This document shows, piece by piece, positions 1 to 9,600 of a stretch of DNA of 31,491 bases; the first letter of the stretch is position 1; each line of letters begins with the position of its first letter. This DNA comes from a virus: positions 1-31,491 of IMG/VR virus record IMGVR_UViG_3300020463_000079; one strand, given 5' to 3'. The notes beneath the pieces were generated by a model. That model was not told where the DNA came from, ran no database searches, and saw nothing but the letters and a program-made list of their open reading frames with translations. A program made the translations under genes and the position numbers.

Positions 1-2
1 TC

Positions 3-194
3 CAAGAATTCGTGTCGGGCATGAAAAAACAAGAGTTATATAAGGTTCGTAACGGTCAGAAGATTCTTGGTAAGAACCTGACCACGGAGGAGTATTGTGA
101 GTTAATGGAAGATCTAGCACAAGAGTTTTATGATGGCAAACTTCCAAACCCTCTCGATTTAACAACTGAAATACAAAATGAATACGAAGAATGA
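3..194 (+). CDS. Unidentified small phage protein, 3' part only
   Basis: The frame is open from the left edge of the window (Gln-Glu-Phe-Val-Ser-Gly-Met) to a TGA at 192-194, so this is probably the last 63 codons of a longer gene. An internal GTG at 12 or ATG at 21 could be a start, but no ribosome binding site can be judged in the few bases available. The visible peptide is charged and soluble, with a 'VRNGQKI' strand-like stretch, then a Glu-rich helix (TTEEYCELMEDLAQEF), and an acidic end. It has no membrane segment. Its stop overlaps the next start as ATGA, which suggests co-translation. I do not recognise the family. A late-transcription accessory protein such as gp33 was considered because of position, but the hydrophobic C-terminus of T4 gp33 is absent. 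Base composition is less AT-rich than the structural genes. Confidence 0.6.
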   Translation, partial: QEFVSGMKKQELYKVRNGQKILGKNLTTEEYCELMEDLAQEFYDGKLPNPLDLTTEIQNEYEE

Positions 195-952
195 GTACAC
201 TGATTACAAACTTACCCTCCTATGAAGTCTGGGTACGAAAAGAATACTTAACTGACCATAAGAGTGGTCATGGTGAATTTGTCAAGGGAGTCTGGGTATC
301 GGCAAAAAGTATACCTGGTCGTGCATTTTATTTTGAAACTTATCTACCTGAGTATGCCGCCATGTTTGATAAGTTACCAATTTCTGCCTTTCTCTCGTCT
401 CCTGAGATACCTGATCCTGATATGACACTTCATAATCTACAGTTTTGGAACTGTATGGACTATGGAGTGATTGCCGTTCAGAAGCAGTTTATCGGTTCGA
501 TGCACTATGAAGTCTATACAAGAGACTATGGCAATCAGACGGGCACGTACATATGTACTCTTGACAATTATCACTCTGATGTAGATGCAGTTGATTACTC
601 AACAAGTGAACAACCTGCCGAACATAAGTCTCATAACCTGTTAGAATTGGATAATGGGCAGTTTGCACTGTATCCGAACAACCGAATGAGGATCTATGAC
701 AACAGTATCACTCCTGAGACACCTAAGATTCCCGATTTTAAGGTATCAACCGTGTACTATCAGGTGGAAAATGGTCATGATCGTGACGGATTAGGGTCAG
801 AAGACAATTATTTTTGGAAAACATCGAAAGAAAGGCAAGAATCAGTTGATATATTGAATCAAAACGAAATTGATACTGCAATTGGGGCAGGAAATACTGC
901 AAATACTGGAAATGTAGATTTTTATGTCGATGATGTACCAGAATTAGGATGA
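191..952 (+). CDS. Conserved T4-like phage protein of unknown function, 253 aa
   Basis: The start ATG at 191 overlaps the preceding TGA (ATGA), and the end overlaps speD in the same way, so all three genes look translationally coupled. The N-terminal 125 residues are rich in Trp, Tyr and Phe (YEVWVRKEYL, GVWVSAKSIPGRAFYF, LPEYAAMFDKLPISAF, FWNCMDYGV). This looks like a compact folded domain. The rest is polar and acidic and ends in a probably flexible tail (residues 225-253, with AGNTANTG). No signal peptide, membrane span or catalytic motif was recognised. From memory, proteins starting with a similar 'WVRKEYL..GHGEFVKG' block occur in T4-like cyanophages as hypothetical proteins, but I cannot confirm this. 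It is not gp53: the N-terminus does not resemble that family. GC is around 40% in the lines I counted, against about 20-30% in the giant gene. Confidence 0.85.
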   Translation: MSTLITNLPSYEVWVRKEYLTDHKSGHGEFVKGVWVSAKSIPGRAFYFETYLPEYAAMFDKLPISAFLSSPEIPDPDMTLHNLQFWNCMDYGVIAVQKQFIGSMHYEVYTRDYGNQTGTYICTLDNYHSDVDAVDYSTSEQPAEHKSHNLLELDNGQFALYPNNRMRIYDNSITPETPKIPDFKVSTVYYQVENGHDRDGLGSEDNYFWKTSKERQESVDILNQNEIDTAIGAGNTANTGNVDFYVDDVPELG

Positions 953-1290
953 CAGACTTCGTATTAGGTGATCATTTACTTTTAGACATATACGATGGGA
1001 CATTTAATGACTTAAATAGTCCCAATTTTCTCCGTAAAGTGTTCACAAGAGCAATTTTGAGCTCAAATATGAATATTTTAAACGAATATACGCATAAATT
1101 TAGTCCTTGTGGTGTTACACTACTCTTTGCACTTTCCGAGAGTCATGTTTCTTGTCATACTTGGCCTGAAATTGGTTGTTTGACTGCAGATTTCTTCACT
1201 TGTGGTGAAAATAACCCTAAAATTGGAGCTGAGTATGTAATTGAATGCCTTAAATCTGAAAAATATAAATTACGACTAGTACAAAGATAG
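949..1290 (+). CDS. speD: S-adenosylmethionine decarboxylase proenzyme (SpeD)
   Basis: Pyruvoyl-dependent enzyme that decarboxylates S-adenosylmethionine to the aminopropyl donor for spermidine synthesis, in the cytoplasm. At 113 aa it matches the short bacterial/archaeal class 1b type. The processing site is visible as LSESH: cleavage between Glu64 and Ser65 would turn Ser65 into the pyruvoyl group. His70 (SCHTWPE) and Cys85 (FFTCG) fall at the positions of the catalytic His and Cys of the Thermotoga enzyme (Ser63, His68, Cys83), shifted by two. The start overlaps the upstream stop (ATGA), with AGG directly before it. It is a known auxiliary metabolic gene of T4-like cyanophages. Here it sits just ahead of the late promoter for gp25, so it probably belongs to an earlier transcript than the structural genes (inference). 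All key residues are present, so it should be active. Confidence 0.95.
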   Translation: MTDFVLGDHLLLDIYDGTFNDLNSPNFLRKVFTRAILSSNMNILNEYTHKFSPCGVTLLFALSESHVSCHTWPEIGCLTADFFTCGENNPKIGAEYVIECLKSEKYKLRLVQR

Positions 1291-1299
1291 AAAAAGTGG

Positions 1300-1307
1300 T
1301 ATAAATA
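1300..1307 (+). promoter_or_regulatory. T4-type late promoter upstream of gp25
   Basis: Perfect TATAAATA, the T4 late-promoter consensus read by host RNA polymerase with gp55 and gp33. It lies in the 35-base gap between speD and gp25. The first base of the gp25 ATG comes after an 18-base spacer, so transcription would be expected to start near 1313, leaving a leader of roughly 13 bases. T-A7-C follows at 1309-1317. The same arrangement recurs before gp8. Confidence 0.8.
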
Positions 1308-1325
1308 ATAAAAAAACTATGTTAA

Positions 1326-1727
1326 ATGCCCGTAACGAGGATATTTAGGTCATATAAGGACATAAGTTTGTCTTTTACACCACATCCAGTGACTAAGGAT
1401 CTACCAATTTTAAAAAATGAAAATGCAGTGCGTAGATCTGTGCGAAACATAGTGCAAACAATACCAACTGAAAAATTTTTTAACCCTTTGTTTGGTTCTG
1501 ATGTTTACCAGAGTTTATTCGACTTCGTAGATTTTGGTACGGCAGCAGTTATTGAGGATCAAATATTGACTTCAATTCGTAATTTTGAATCAAGAGTTGA
1601 AAATGTAGTAGTTGAAGTAGACCCAAGACCAGACGAAAATAATTTTGAAGTAACTGTTATTTTTGATATTGTGGGTCAAGAATTTCCAACACAAGAATAC
1701 ACCTTCATACTAGAGGCAACTCGATAA
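1326..1727 (+). CDS. 25: Baseplate wedge subunit gp25
   Basis: The length (133 aa) is almost that of T4 gp25 (132 aa), and the gene sits directly before gp6, its wedge partner. The gp25 family has a lysozyme-like fold without enzymatic activity and helps join wedge to hub and tail tube. Visible family features are the N-terminal 'YKDISLSFTPHP' stretch with an early 'ILKNENAVRRSVRNI' helix, 'PTEKFFNPLFGSDVYQSLF', and the C-terminal 'SRVENVVVEVDPRPDENNF' block with a variant of the EPR core motif. It is the first gene after the late promoter at 1300. There is no good Shine-Dalgarno sequence in the short leader. An out-of-frame ATG at 1319 opens only nine codons. The chosen ATG gives the family-typical N-terminus. 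Confidence 0.93.
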   Translation: MPVTRIFRSYKDISLSFTPHPVTKDLPILKNENAVRRSVRNIVQTIPTEKFFNPLFGSDVYQSLFDFVDFGTAAVIEDQILTSIRNFESRVENVVVEVDPRPDENNFEVTVIFDIVGQEFPTQEYTFILEATR

Positions 1728-1728
1728 A

Positions 1729-3654
1729 ATGCCTTATAATAATTACGCAAATCTTGATTTTGATCAAATTAAGACACAAATTAAAGATTATTTAAGATCT
1801 AATTCAAATTTTAGTGGATTTGACTTTGATGGATCTAATTTTTCAGTATTAATTGATACTCTAGCATATAACACTTACATTACATCATTTAATGCTAATA
1901 TGATAGTAAATGAATCTTTCTTAGATTCTGCAACTTTAAGGGAGAATGTTGTTTCATTAGCTAGTAATATAGGATATACACCAAGATCAAAGACTGCTGC
2001 ATTATCTCAAATCAGTTTTGATGTAACAGTTCCAGATAATACAACAACTGTTACTCTACAACCAGGTCTTGTATGCACAGGATCATTAAATGAATCATCT
2101 TTTACATTCTCAACTGTTGATAGCATAACATCAACAGTAAATAATAATGTTGCATCATTTAGTAATGTTAATGTTTATCAAGGTATTTACTTATCACAAG
2201 TATTTTTATATGATGGATCATTAGATCAAAGGTTTATATTAGATAATCAAAATATAGATTCTTCAACAATTAGAGTATCAATTAAAAAAAATGGAGATAG
2301 TGGGGTAGGAGTAAAATATAATTTAGCAACAGAATTAAATGATGTTACATCATTATCAAGAATATTTTTCATAAGAGAAATACAGGATGAAAGATATGAA
2401 TTAATTTTTGGAGATGGTATTTTTGGGAAAAAATTAGGTACTGCACATGGATCAAGTGAAGAGGATGGTGATACAGTAACAGTGCAATATTTAATCACAG
2501 ATGGTGATGATGGAAATGGTGTGTCTAATTTTACCTTTTCCGGAACTCTTGTAAATCAAAATGGTGGAACTATTGCTCCAGAGTCATCGGTTATTGTAAC
2601 AACAGATCAATCATCAATAAATGGATCTGAAATAGAGTCTTTAAGTTCTATAAAATATTATTCACCATACGCATATTCCTCACAGAACCGTGCAGTAACT
2701 GCAAGAGACTATGAATCATTAATAAAGAAAATATATCCTAATACAGAGTCTGTGGCTGTGATAGGAGGAGAAGAACTTGATCCACCAGAATTTGGAACAA
2801 TAAACATAAGTATTAAACCAAAGAATGGAAGTTTTGTGTCTGATTTTTCTAAACAACTTATATTATCTAAATTAAAAACGTACTCAGTTTCTGGTATAAA
2901 CCAGAAAATTGTTGATTTAAAAGTTTTATATGTTGAGATATTATCATCAGTTTACTATAACAATTCTTTGGTTTCTAGTTCATCTACATTGAAAACTTCC
3001 GTAATTAACAATTTAAATGCTTATTCAAAATCAGTTGAATTGAATAAATTTGGTGGAAGGTTTAAATATAGTAAAATTTTACAAGTAATTGATAAAACAG
3101 ATACATCAATTACATCTAATATTACAAAGGTAGTATTGAGAAGAGATTTACAGGTTACATTAAACCAATTCGCACAATATGAATTATGTTTTGGTAATCA
3201 ATTCCATGTTAATACATCCGGATTTAATATAAAATCAACAGGATTTTTTATTAATGGTATAAGTTCAAAGGTATATTTAACTGACGTTCCTAATAGTGAT
3301 ATGAAAACTGGTGTTATTTCCATTGTAAGAGAAAACACTTCAGGAAATACAGATGTATTCACTATTGTTAAATCTTCAGCAGGTATTGTTGATTATGTAA
3401 AAGGTGAGGTAATACTAAACACAATTAATATTATATCAACAGATAAACCTAATAACATTATTGAGATTCAAGCTTTTCCCGAATCGAATGATGTTGTTGG
3501 ACTTAAGGATTTATATGTATCTTTTAGTGTTGCAGATAGCACCATAAATATGGTTAGAGATGTTATAGCATCAGGTGATGATATTTCTGGTGTACAATTT
3601 GCCAGAGATTTCTATACATCTAGTTATTCAAACGGAAACTTAAAACGTATATAA
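1729..3654 (+). CDS. 6: Baseplate wedge subunit gp6
   Basis: At 641 aa it is close to T4 gp6 (660 aa). gp6 dimers form the continuous inner ring of wedges around the hub and drive the dome-to-star change of the baseplate. The N-terminus (DFDQIKTQIKDYLRSN, then GFDFDGSNFSVLIDTLAYNT, NESFLDSATLRENVVSLA and IGYTPRSKTAA) is the conserved gp6/baseplate-J-like start. 'RYELIFGDGIFGKKLG' and 'AVTARDYESLIKKIYPN' are further conserved blocks in the middle. The C-terminal third is less conserved and Ser/Asn-rich. An AGAGG lies 12 bases before the ATG, and only one base separates gp25 from gp6. The next gene starts one base after the stop. Size and motifs are intact, so this core protein has not been enlarged like its neighbours. 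Confidence 0.92.
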   Translation: MPYNNYANLDFDQIKTQIKDYLRSNSNFSGFDFDGSNFSVLIDTLAYNTYITSFNANMIVNESFLDSATLRENVVSLASNIGYTPRSKTAALSQISFDVTVPDNTTTVTLQPGLVCTGSLNESSFTFSTVDSITSTVNNNVASFSNVNVYQGIYLSQVFLYDGSLDQRFILDNQNIDSSTIRVSIKKNGDSGVGVKYNLATELNDVTSLSRIFFIREIQDERYELIFGDGIFGKKLGTAHGSSEEDGDTVTVQYLITDGDDGNGVSNFTFSGTLVNQNGGTIAPESSVIVTTDQSSINGSEIESLSSIKYYSPYAYSSQNRAVTARDYESLIKKIYPNTESVAVIGGEELDPPEFGTINISIKPKNGSFVSDFSKQLILSKLKTYSVSGINQKIVDLKVLYVEILSSVYYNNSLVSSSSTLKTSVINNLNAYSKSVELNKFGGRFKYSKILQVIDKTDTSITSNITKVVLRRDLQVTLNQFAQYELCFGNQFHVNTSGFNIKSTGFFINGISSKVYLTDVPNSDMKTGVISIVRENTSGNTDVFTIVKSSAGIVDYVKGEVILNTINIISTDKPNNIIEIQAFPESNDVVGLKDLYVSFSVADSTINMVRDVIASGDDISGVQFARDFYTSSYSNGNLKRI

Positions 3655-3655
3655 T

Positions 3656-6600
3656 ATGATTGGCACTGGTATTAATACAAGAGTAAAAATACAAGATATT
3701 TTATCGAATCAACTTCCACAATTTATTTTGGATGAGAGTCCGTTAACTGTAGATTTTTTAAAACAATACTATATTTCTCAAGAAAATCAAGGTGCACCGA
3801 TTGATCTTGTTGATAATTTAGATCAATATTTAAATCTGGATCATTTAACCCCAGATGTAATTCAAAATTCCACCATTTTGACTGGTATCACTACTATTGG
3901 TGATAAAACAATTTCTGTTAATAGCACAAAAGGATTTCCAAATCAATATGGTTTACTAAAGATTGGTGATGAGATAATCACTTATACTGGAATTACCACA
4001 AATACCTTTACTGGTTGTGAACGTGGGTTTAGTGGTATTACAAGTTATCATGCAGATCTTGAAAAAGAAAATTTAGTTTTTTCAACATCTACTGCATCAG
4101 AACACTCATCATTAGATTCTGTTGAAAATTTGTCAGTTTTATTTTTAAAAGAATTTTATGAAAAAATTAAATCTACAATTACACCTGGACTTGAAAAAAC
4201 AAATTTTGCAACTGATTTAAATGTTGGTAATTTTTTAAAGAATTCTCGATCATTATACCAATCAAAAGGTACAGATGAGTCTTTTAGAATATTATTCAGA
4301 GCATTATTTAACGTAGCTGTAAAAGTAATAAATTTAGAAGAATTTCTTATAAAACCATCGACAGCAAAGTATGTAAGGAGAGATGTTGCGATTGCAGAAG
4401 TAATATCAGGAAATCCTTTACTTCTTATAGGGCAATCATTATTTAAAAGTAATTTAAATTCAGATATAAACACATCTATTTCACAGGTTGAACCGTTTAC
4501 AAGAAATGATAAGCAATATTTTAAATTTGAACTTTTTGTTGGATTTAATAATGAAGCAGAAATTTCTGATGATTTTACCATAATTTCTAATACAAAATCT
4601 CTTGAAGATGTATCTATTGGATCATCGGTTGTTAGTGTTGACTCAACTGTCGGTTTTGGAACATCAGGAACAATAGTTTCTGGACTTACTACATTTTCTT
4701 ATGGTAGTAAAACTATTAATCAATTTTTAGATTGCACTAATATAACAAATCAAATTTCAATAACCGATAATATTAGATCAAATGATATTTACTATTCCTA
4801 TGAAAATGGAGATCTAAGTAAAAAAGTAGAATTGAGATTTACCGGTGTTTTAAATAAGTATAAAAATATAAAATCATTGGATGTTGAAGAGAATGATGAG
4901 TTATTTGTTAAAAATATTGGTGATAAAATAATAAATCCTACAGTAAAAAATTATAAACAAACATTTGCAAATTCTTGGATTTATAATACTAGTTCAACTT
5001 ATGAAATAAAAGAATTTATAGAAAATTCTACTATAACATTATCAAGTGAATGTGATAAATCAAGTTTAAAAATAGGTGATAAAATAGAATTATTAAAATT
5101 ATCAACTAATGAAATTGTTTATCCATTAGATGGGAATGATATTCCTTATGTTAATGAAATAATTGATAAAAATACAGTAAGTCTAGAGAGATTTAATTTT
5201 ACACGAATAACTGGTGAAAAATATAAAATACGTAGGAAACTTAATAAAGCATTCTCTGATGTAAATGCTGCACAAATATTATATGGAAATAATAAAATTA
5301 TATCAGATATTCAAAATTTATACGTTGATGAAGTTGATAATTTTGCTTATGTAGCATCAAATTCATTACCATCTTATAATGAAAGTTTGATATCAGCAAA
5401 ATATCCTTTTACAGAATTAATAGAAACACAGATAAATGAAAAAACTTTAAGAATTGGGATAAACACTGAAGGTGAATTAATTGATAAAAATGATTTAGAA
5501 AAATTTACAACCATAGTATTTGATGAAAATGTTAATTTTTTAACTGGAACGGAAGTATTTTATCAACCAAGTGCTGAACCTCTAGTCGGACTTGAGACAG
5601 GTTCTTATTTTATTAAAAATAATATTGATGGTAATATAAAGAAGATTAAATTATATAATTCAAGATCTAGCATACCAAGTGATTCATTTTTATCTTTCAC
5701 ACCACCCACTGGAATTTCTACCCATACATTTACTTTAATTGATCATAAAGACAAATTAATCACACCTCAAAAATTACTAAAAAAATTCCCATTAAAACAA
5801 GATTTAACCACTGGAATAAGTGAAACTACTAATCCTGGTGAAACAGGAATGTTAATTAATGGTGTTGAGATATCAAATTACAAATCAAATGATAAAATAT
5901 ATTTTGGTCCTCTAAGTTCGACTTCTGTTTTAAATGGTGGTAATAATTTTGATGTTATAAGTGAACCAAAATTTACAGTTTCAAATGGAATAGGTACAAC
6001 TGCTTTAGTCCAACCAGTAATAAATGGATCTGTTAAAAAGGTTATTGTTGATCCTCAAGAATTTGATATAAATGAAGTTATTTCAATAGGAGTGACAGGT
6101 GGTAATGGTTCTGGATGTATATTAGAACCTATTATTGTTAAAAGGTTTAGGAGTGTTATTTTTGATTCTAGAACTACATTAACTGGTGGTGGTATTAATA
6201 CTTCAATCAATACAATAACATTTTTAAAAGAACATGGTTTTGTTGATGGTCAGGAGATAGTGTATGATAATCAAAATAACACTTCTGTATCCACTGCATC
6301 AACAACTTTATTTGATGGTGCATCTTATTTTGCATCAGTTCTCAATAATAAGACAATAAGATTATATAACACTTTTGAAGATCAAAGAACAAGTACAAAT
6401 TCAATCAATATAATAGGTGGCGGTAGTGGTATTCAAAAATTTAGATTAAATTCATCAAAAAATAATTTATCAGAAGTAAAAGTTATAAATTCTGGTGAAA
6501 ATTATAGAAATAAAAAATTATTAGTAAAACCAATTGGAATTTTAACTAATTATAACACTATTCAATTCACAGATCATGGATTTGAAACTGGTGATGTAGT

Positions 6601-9600
6601 TCAATATTCTAATGTTGTTGGATTAGGGACAACACAACCTGAATTTATATCCGGATTAAGCACTACTAAGGATTATTTTATTAAAAAAGTAGATGGTAAT
6701 AAATTTCAATTATGTGATGCAGGTGTTGGTGCCACAATTACTTCTAATTTTGAAAGAGGAGATATAGTTGAAATATCATCAACTGGAACTGGATTTCAAC
6801 AATTTAGTTATCCAAAAATTAAATCTTTTATTAATTTCACTTCAGTTGGTTTGGGAACAACTTCACTTCAAACAGTTGATTTAACTCCTGTTGTTAGAGG
6901 TTCGATTACAAATTTATATCTATATGAGAATGGCACTGGATATGGTTCAACTATATTAAATTATCATAAAAAACCTACCATATCAATTCAAAATGGAAAA
7001 GATTCCTCATTAAAATTAAATATTATTAATGGTCAGGTGGATTCTGTTAGTATTGAATATGGTGGAACTGAATATTTTTCATCTCCTGACCTTATTGTAA
7101 ATGACACAAACGGATCTGGAGCAGAATTAAGACCTATTATAACAAATCAAAAATTAACTGACGTAGTTGTGATTAATCCTGGTTTAGGATATTCAACTGA
7201 TGCTACGGTTACTGTTAAACCATCAGGATCGGATTTTATTTTTGATACAAATGTTAGGTCTTTAACACTAAACAAAAATTTCAATAATACTAAAAGTTTA
7301 ATATCTAAAGGTGATAATAAATTAAAGTATTCTATATGTGGTTATAGCACTAATATATTTAATGATGGAGGTAGTATTTCATCACCAATCATAGGTTGGG
7401 CTTATGATGGTAATCCGATTTATGGACCTTTTGGATTGGATGGAGCAGACGGGAGTGGTTCAATAAAAACTTTAAGTTCTAGTTATGTTGTAGATACAAA
7501 TTATACTGATAGACCAAGTTTATTAAATTTTCCATCAGAATTTTTTGTTGAAGATTTTAAATTTAATAATAGTGGAGATTTAGATCAGTATAACGGTAGA
7601 TTTGAAATAAATAATGATTTTCCAAATGGTATATATGCCTATCATGCATTGGTTGATAATTTAGGTAATCCTAAATTTCCATTTTTTATTGGTGATAAAT
7701 TTAAATCAAAAATAATTGAAAGTAATATTACAGAATTTGATCAATCATATGATTTAAATTCTTCTGGTTTAAGAAGAAATACATTTCCATATAAAGTATC
7801 AGATCCTTTTGCTGACAATGATTTTTTAGTTGAAACTAATGAGATAACACAACAAAAAAGTATAGTAGAATCTGTATCATCAGGAACAGTAGAGAATATA
7901 AAAGTTGTTAATTCTGGACAAAATTATAAAGTTAATGATAATTTAATCTTTGATAATTCAAATACAAGTGGTGACGGATTAAGTGTAAGGGTATTAAAAT
8001 TAAAGGGTAAAGAGATAACAAATCTTGATACTACCGTTAATCAAATTGATAATGTAGTTTTAATATGGAATCAAGATCAAATAATTATTGATACTAATAT
8101 TCCGCATAATTTAAATGATAAAGATTCGGTAGTATTATCTGGATTATCCACAGATTCTATTAATATAAATCAGTTTAATATTATAGGAGTATCTTCTTTC
8201 ATATCTAAAAATATATCAACTATTAATTCCACTGTAACTGCAGGTTTAACAACAGAAATTAATGTGTCAAATATTCCTGAAAACATATCAATTGGAGCAA
8301 CTATAAGAGTTGGTATTGAAACTATGAAAATCTTGAATGTTTTTGATAATAATGTTCTAAGAGTAAAAAGATCTGTAACAGGAACCTCACATTCCGCTAC
8401 ATCACCAATTATTTTTGAATCAAATACATTTACAATAAATCAAAAATTATCATTCTTCGATTCTAAAAAAAATAATAAAGTATTTTTTAATCCAACAAAA
8501 TCTGTTGGAGTTGGCACTACACCAGGATTAAATCATCAGACTTCATTTGTATTTTTAGATAGCACAATTAGTAGAAATATACCTACACAAAAAGTATTAT
8601 TAAATAATCATCCTTTCTATAATAATCAAAAAATTAATCTAACTATACCAACCGGTAAATCTCAAATTTCTGTATCAACAACACCAACATCTACTATATT
8701 TAATTTACCAACAACTAATTTACATGTTGTTAATAGTGGGAAAGATTTAATAGGATTAAAAACGGGAATTGGTGCAACATTTAGTGAATTGTTTTTTAGA
8801 TCAATATCTGTTGGTAATAATAGTGATGAATACTTATTCGAAAGTGATTTCAATCAGATTACAGGAAATATTAAAAAGTTTAATACAAAAGTAACCTTAA
8901 GCACTTCACATACTCTATCATTGAATGACGAAATTTCATTAAATGTTAAACCTAGTTTGAATGTAGGAATTGGAACCTTATCAACAGTTAGTGTTAAACG
9001 TGATTTAGAAACTGGATATCTATTATTTGATCAAATAGGATTAAATTCAACAGGAATTAACACAACTACAAATACTTTAACATTACAGTCCCATAATTTA
9101 AAAACTGGAGATAAAATAAAATATAATTCTAATTTAGCACCACAAGGTCTTGTTAACAAAGAATATTTTGTTTTCAAAGTTGATGATAATAATTTTAAAT
9201 TTACTGAAAGTTATCTAGATTCTCAAAGTAAACCACCTGTAGTAGTTGGATTAGGTTCAACTGGAGGATCAACACAAACAGTATCAAAAATAAATCCATC
9301 TATAAATGTTGTTAAAAATAATAATCTTGTTTTTGATTTATCAGATTCTTCTCTTAATGACTATGAATTTAGAGTTTACTATGATAGTGATTTTAATAAT
9401 CAATTTATATCTATGGGATCATCTACTAGCTTGAACGTGGTTCAAGTTGGATCATCATTAACTGTTGGATTTTCTACCTCATTACCCTCAAAATTATATT
9501 ACAATTTAGTAAAATCTGGATATATTAGTACAGTAGATACTGAAGTAATTGATAATAATCAAATAAGTTATGTAAACAGTAACTATAACGGAGATTATAA

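Noticed and set aside
191-952. gp53 baseplate wedge assignment for the 253-aa protein
   Set aside because: Position next to gp25 invited it, but the sequence lacks the gp53 N-terminal features I know and differs in length and composition.
1319-1348. Nine-codon frame overlapping the gp25 start
   Set aside because: It has no ribosome site, is very short, and overlaps a well-conserved start. It is probably chance in an AT-rich leader.
4156-4581. 141-codon open frame on the minus strand
   Set aside because: It lies wholly opposite the conserved N-terminal block of the giant gene, has no promoter or ribosome site, and its translation resembles no family. Low stop-codon density opposite Asn/Ser-rich coding explains it.
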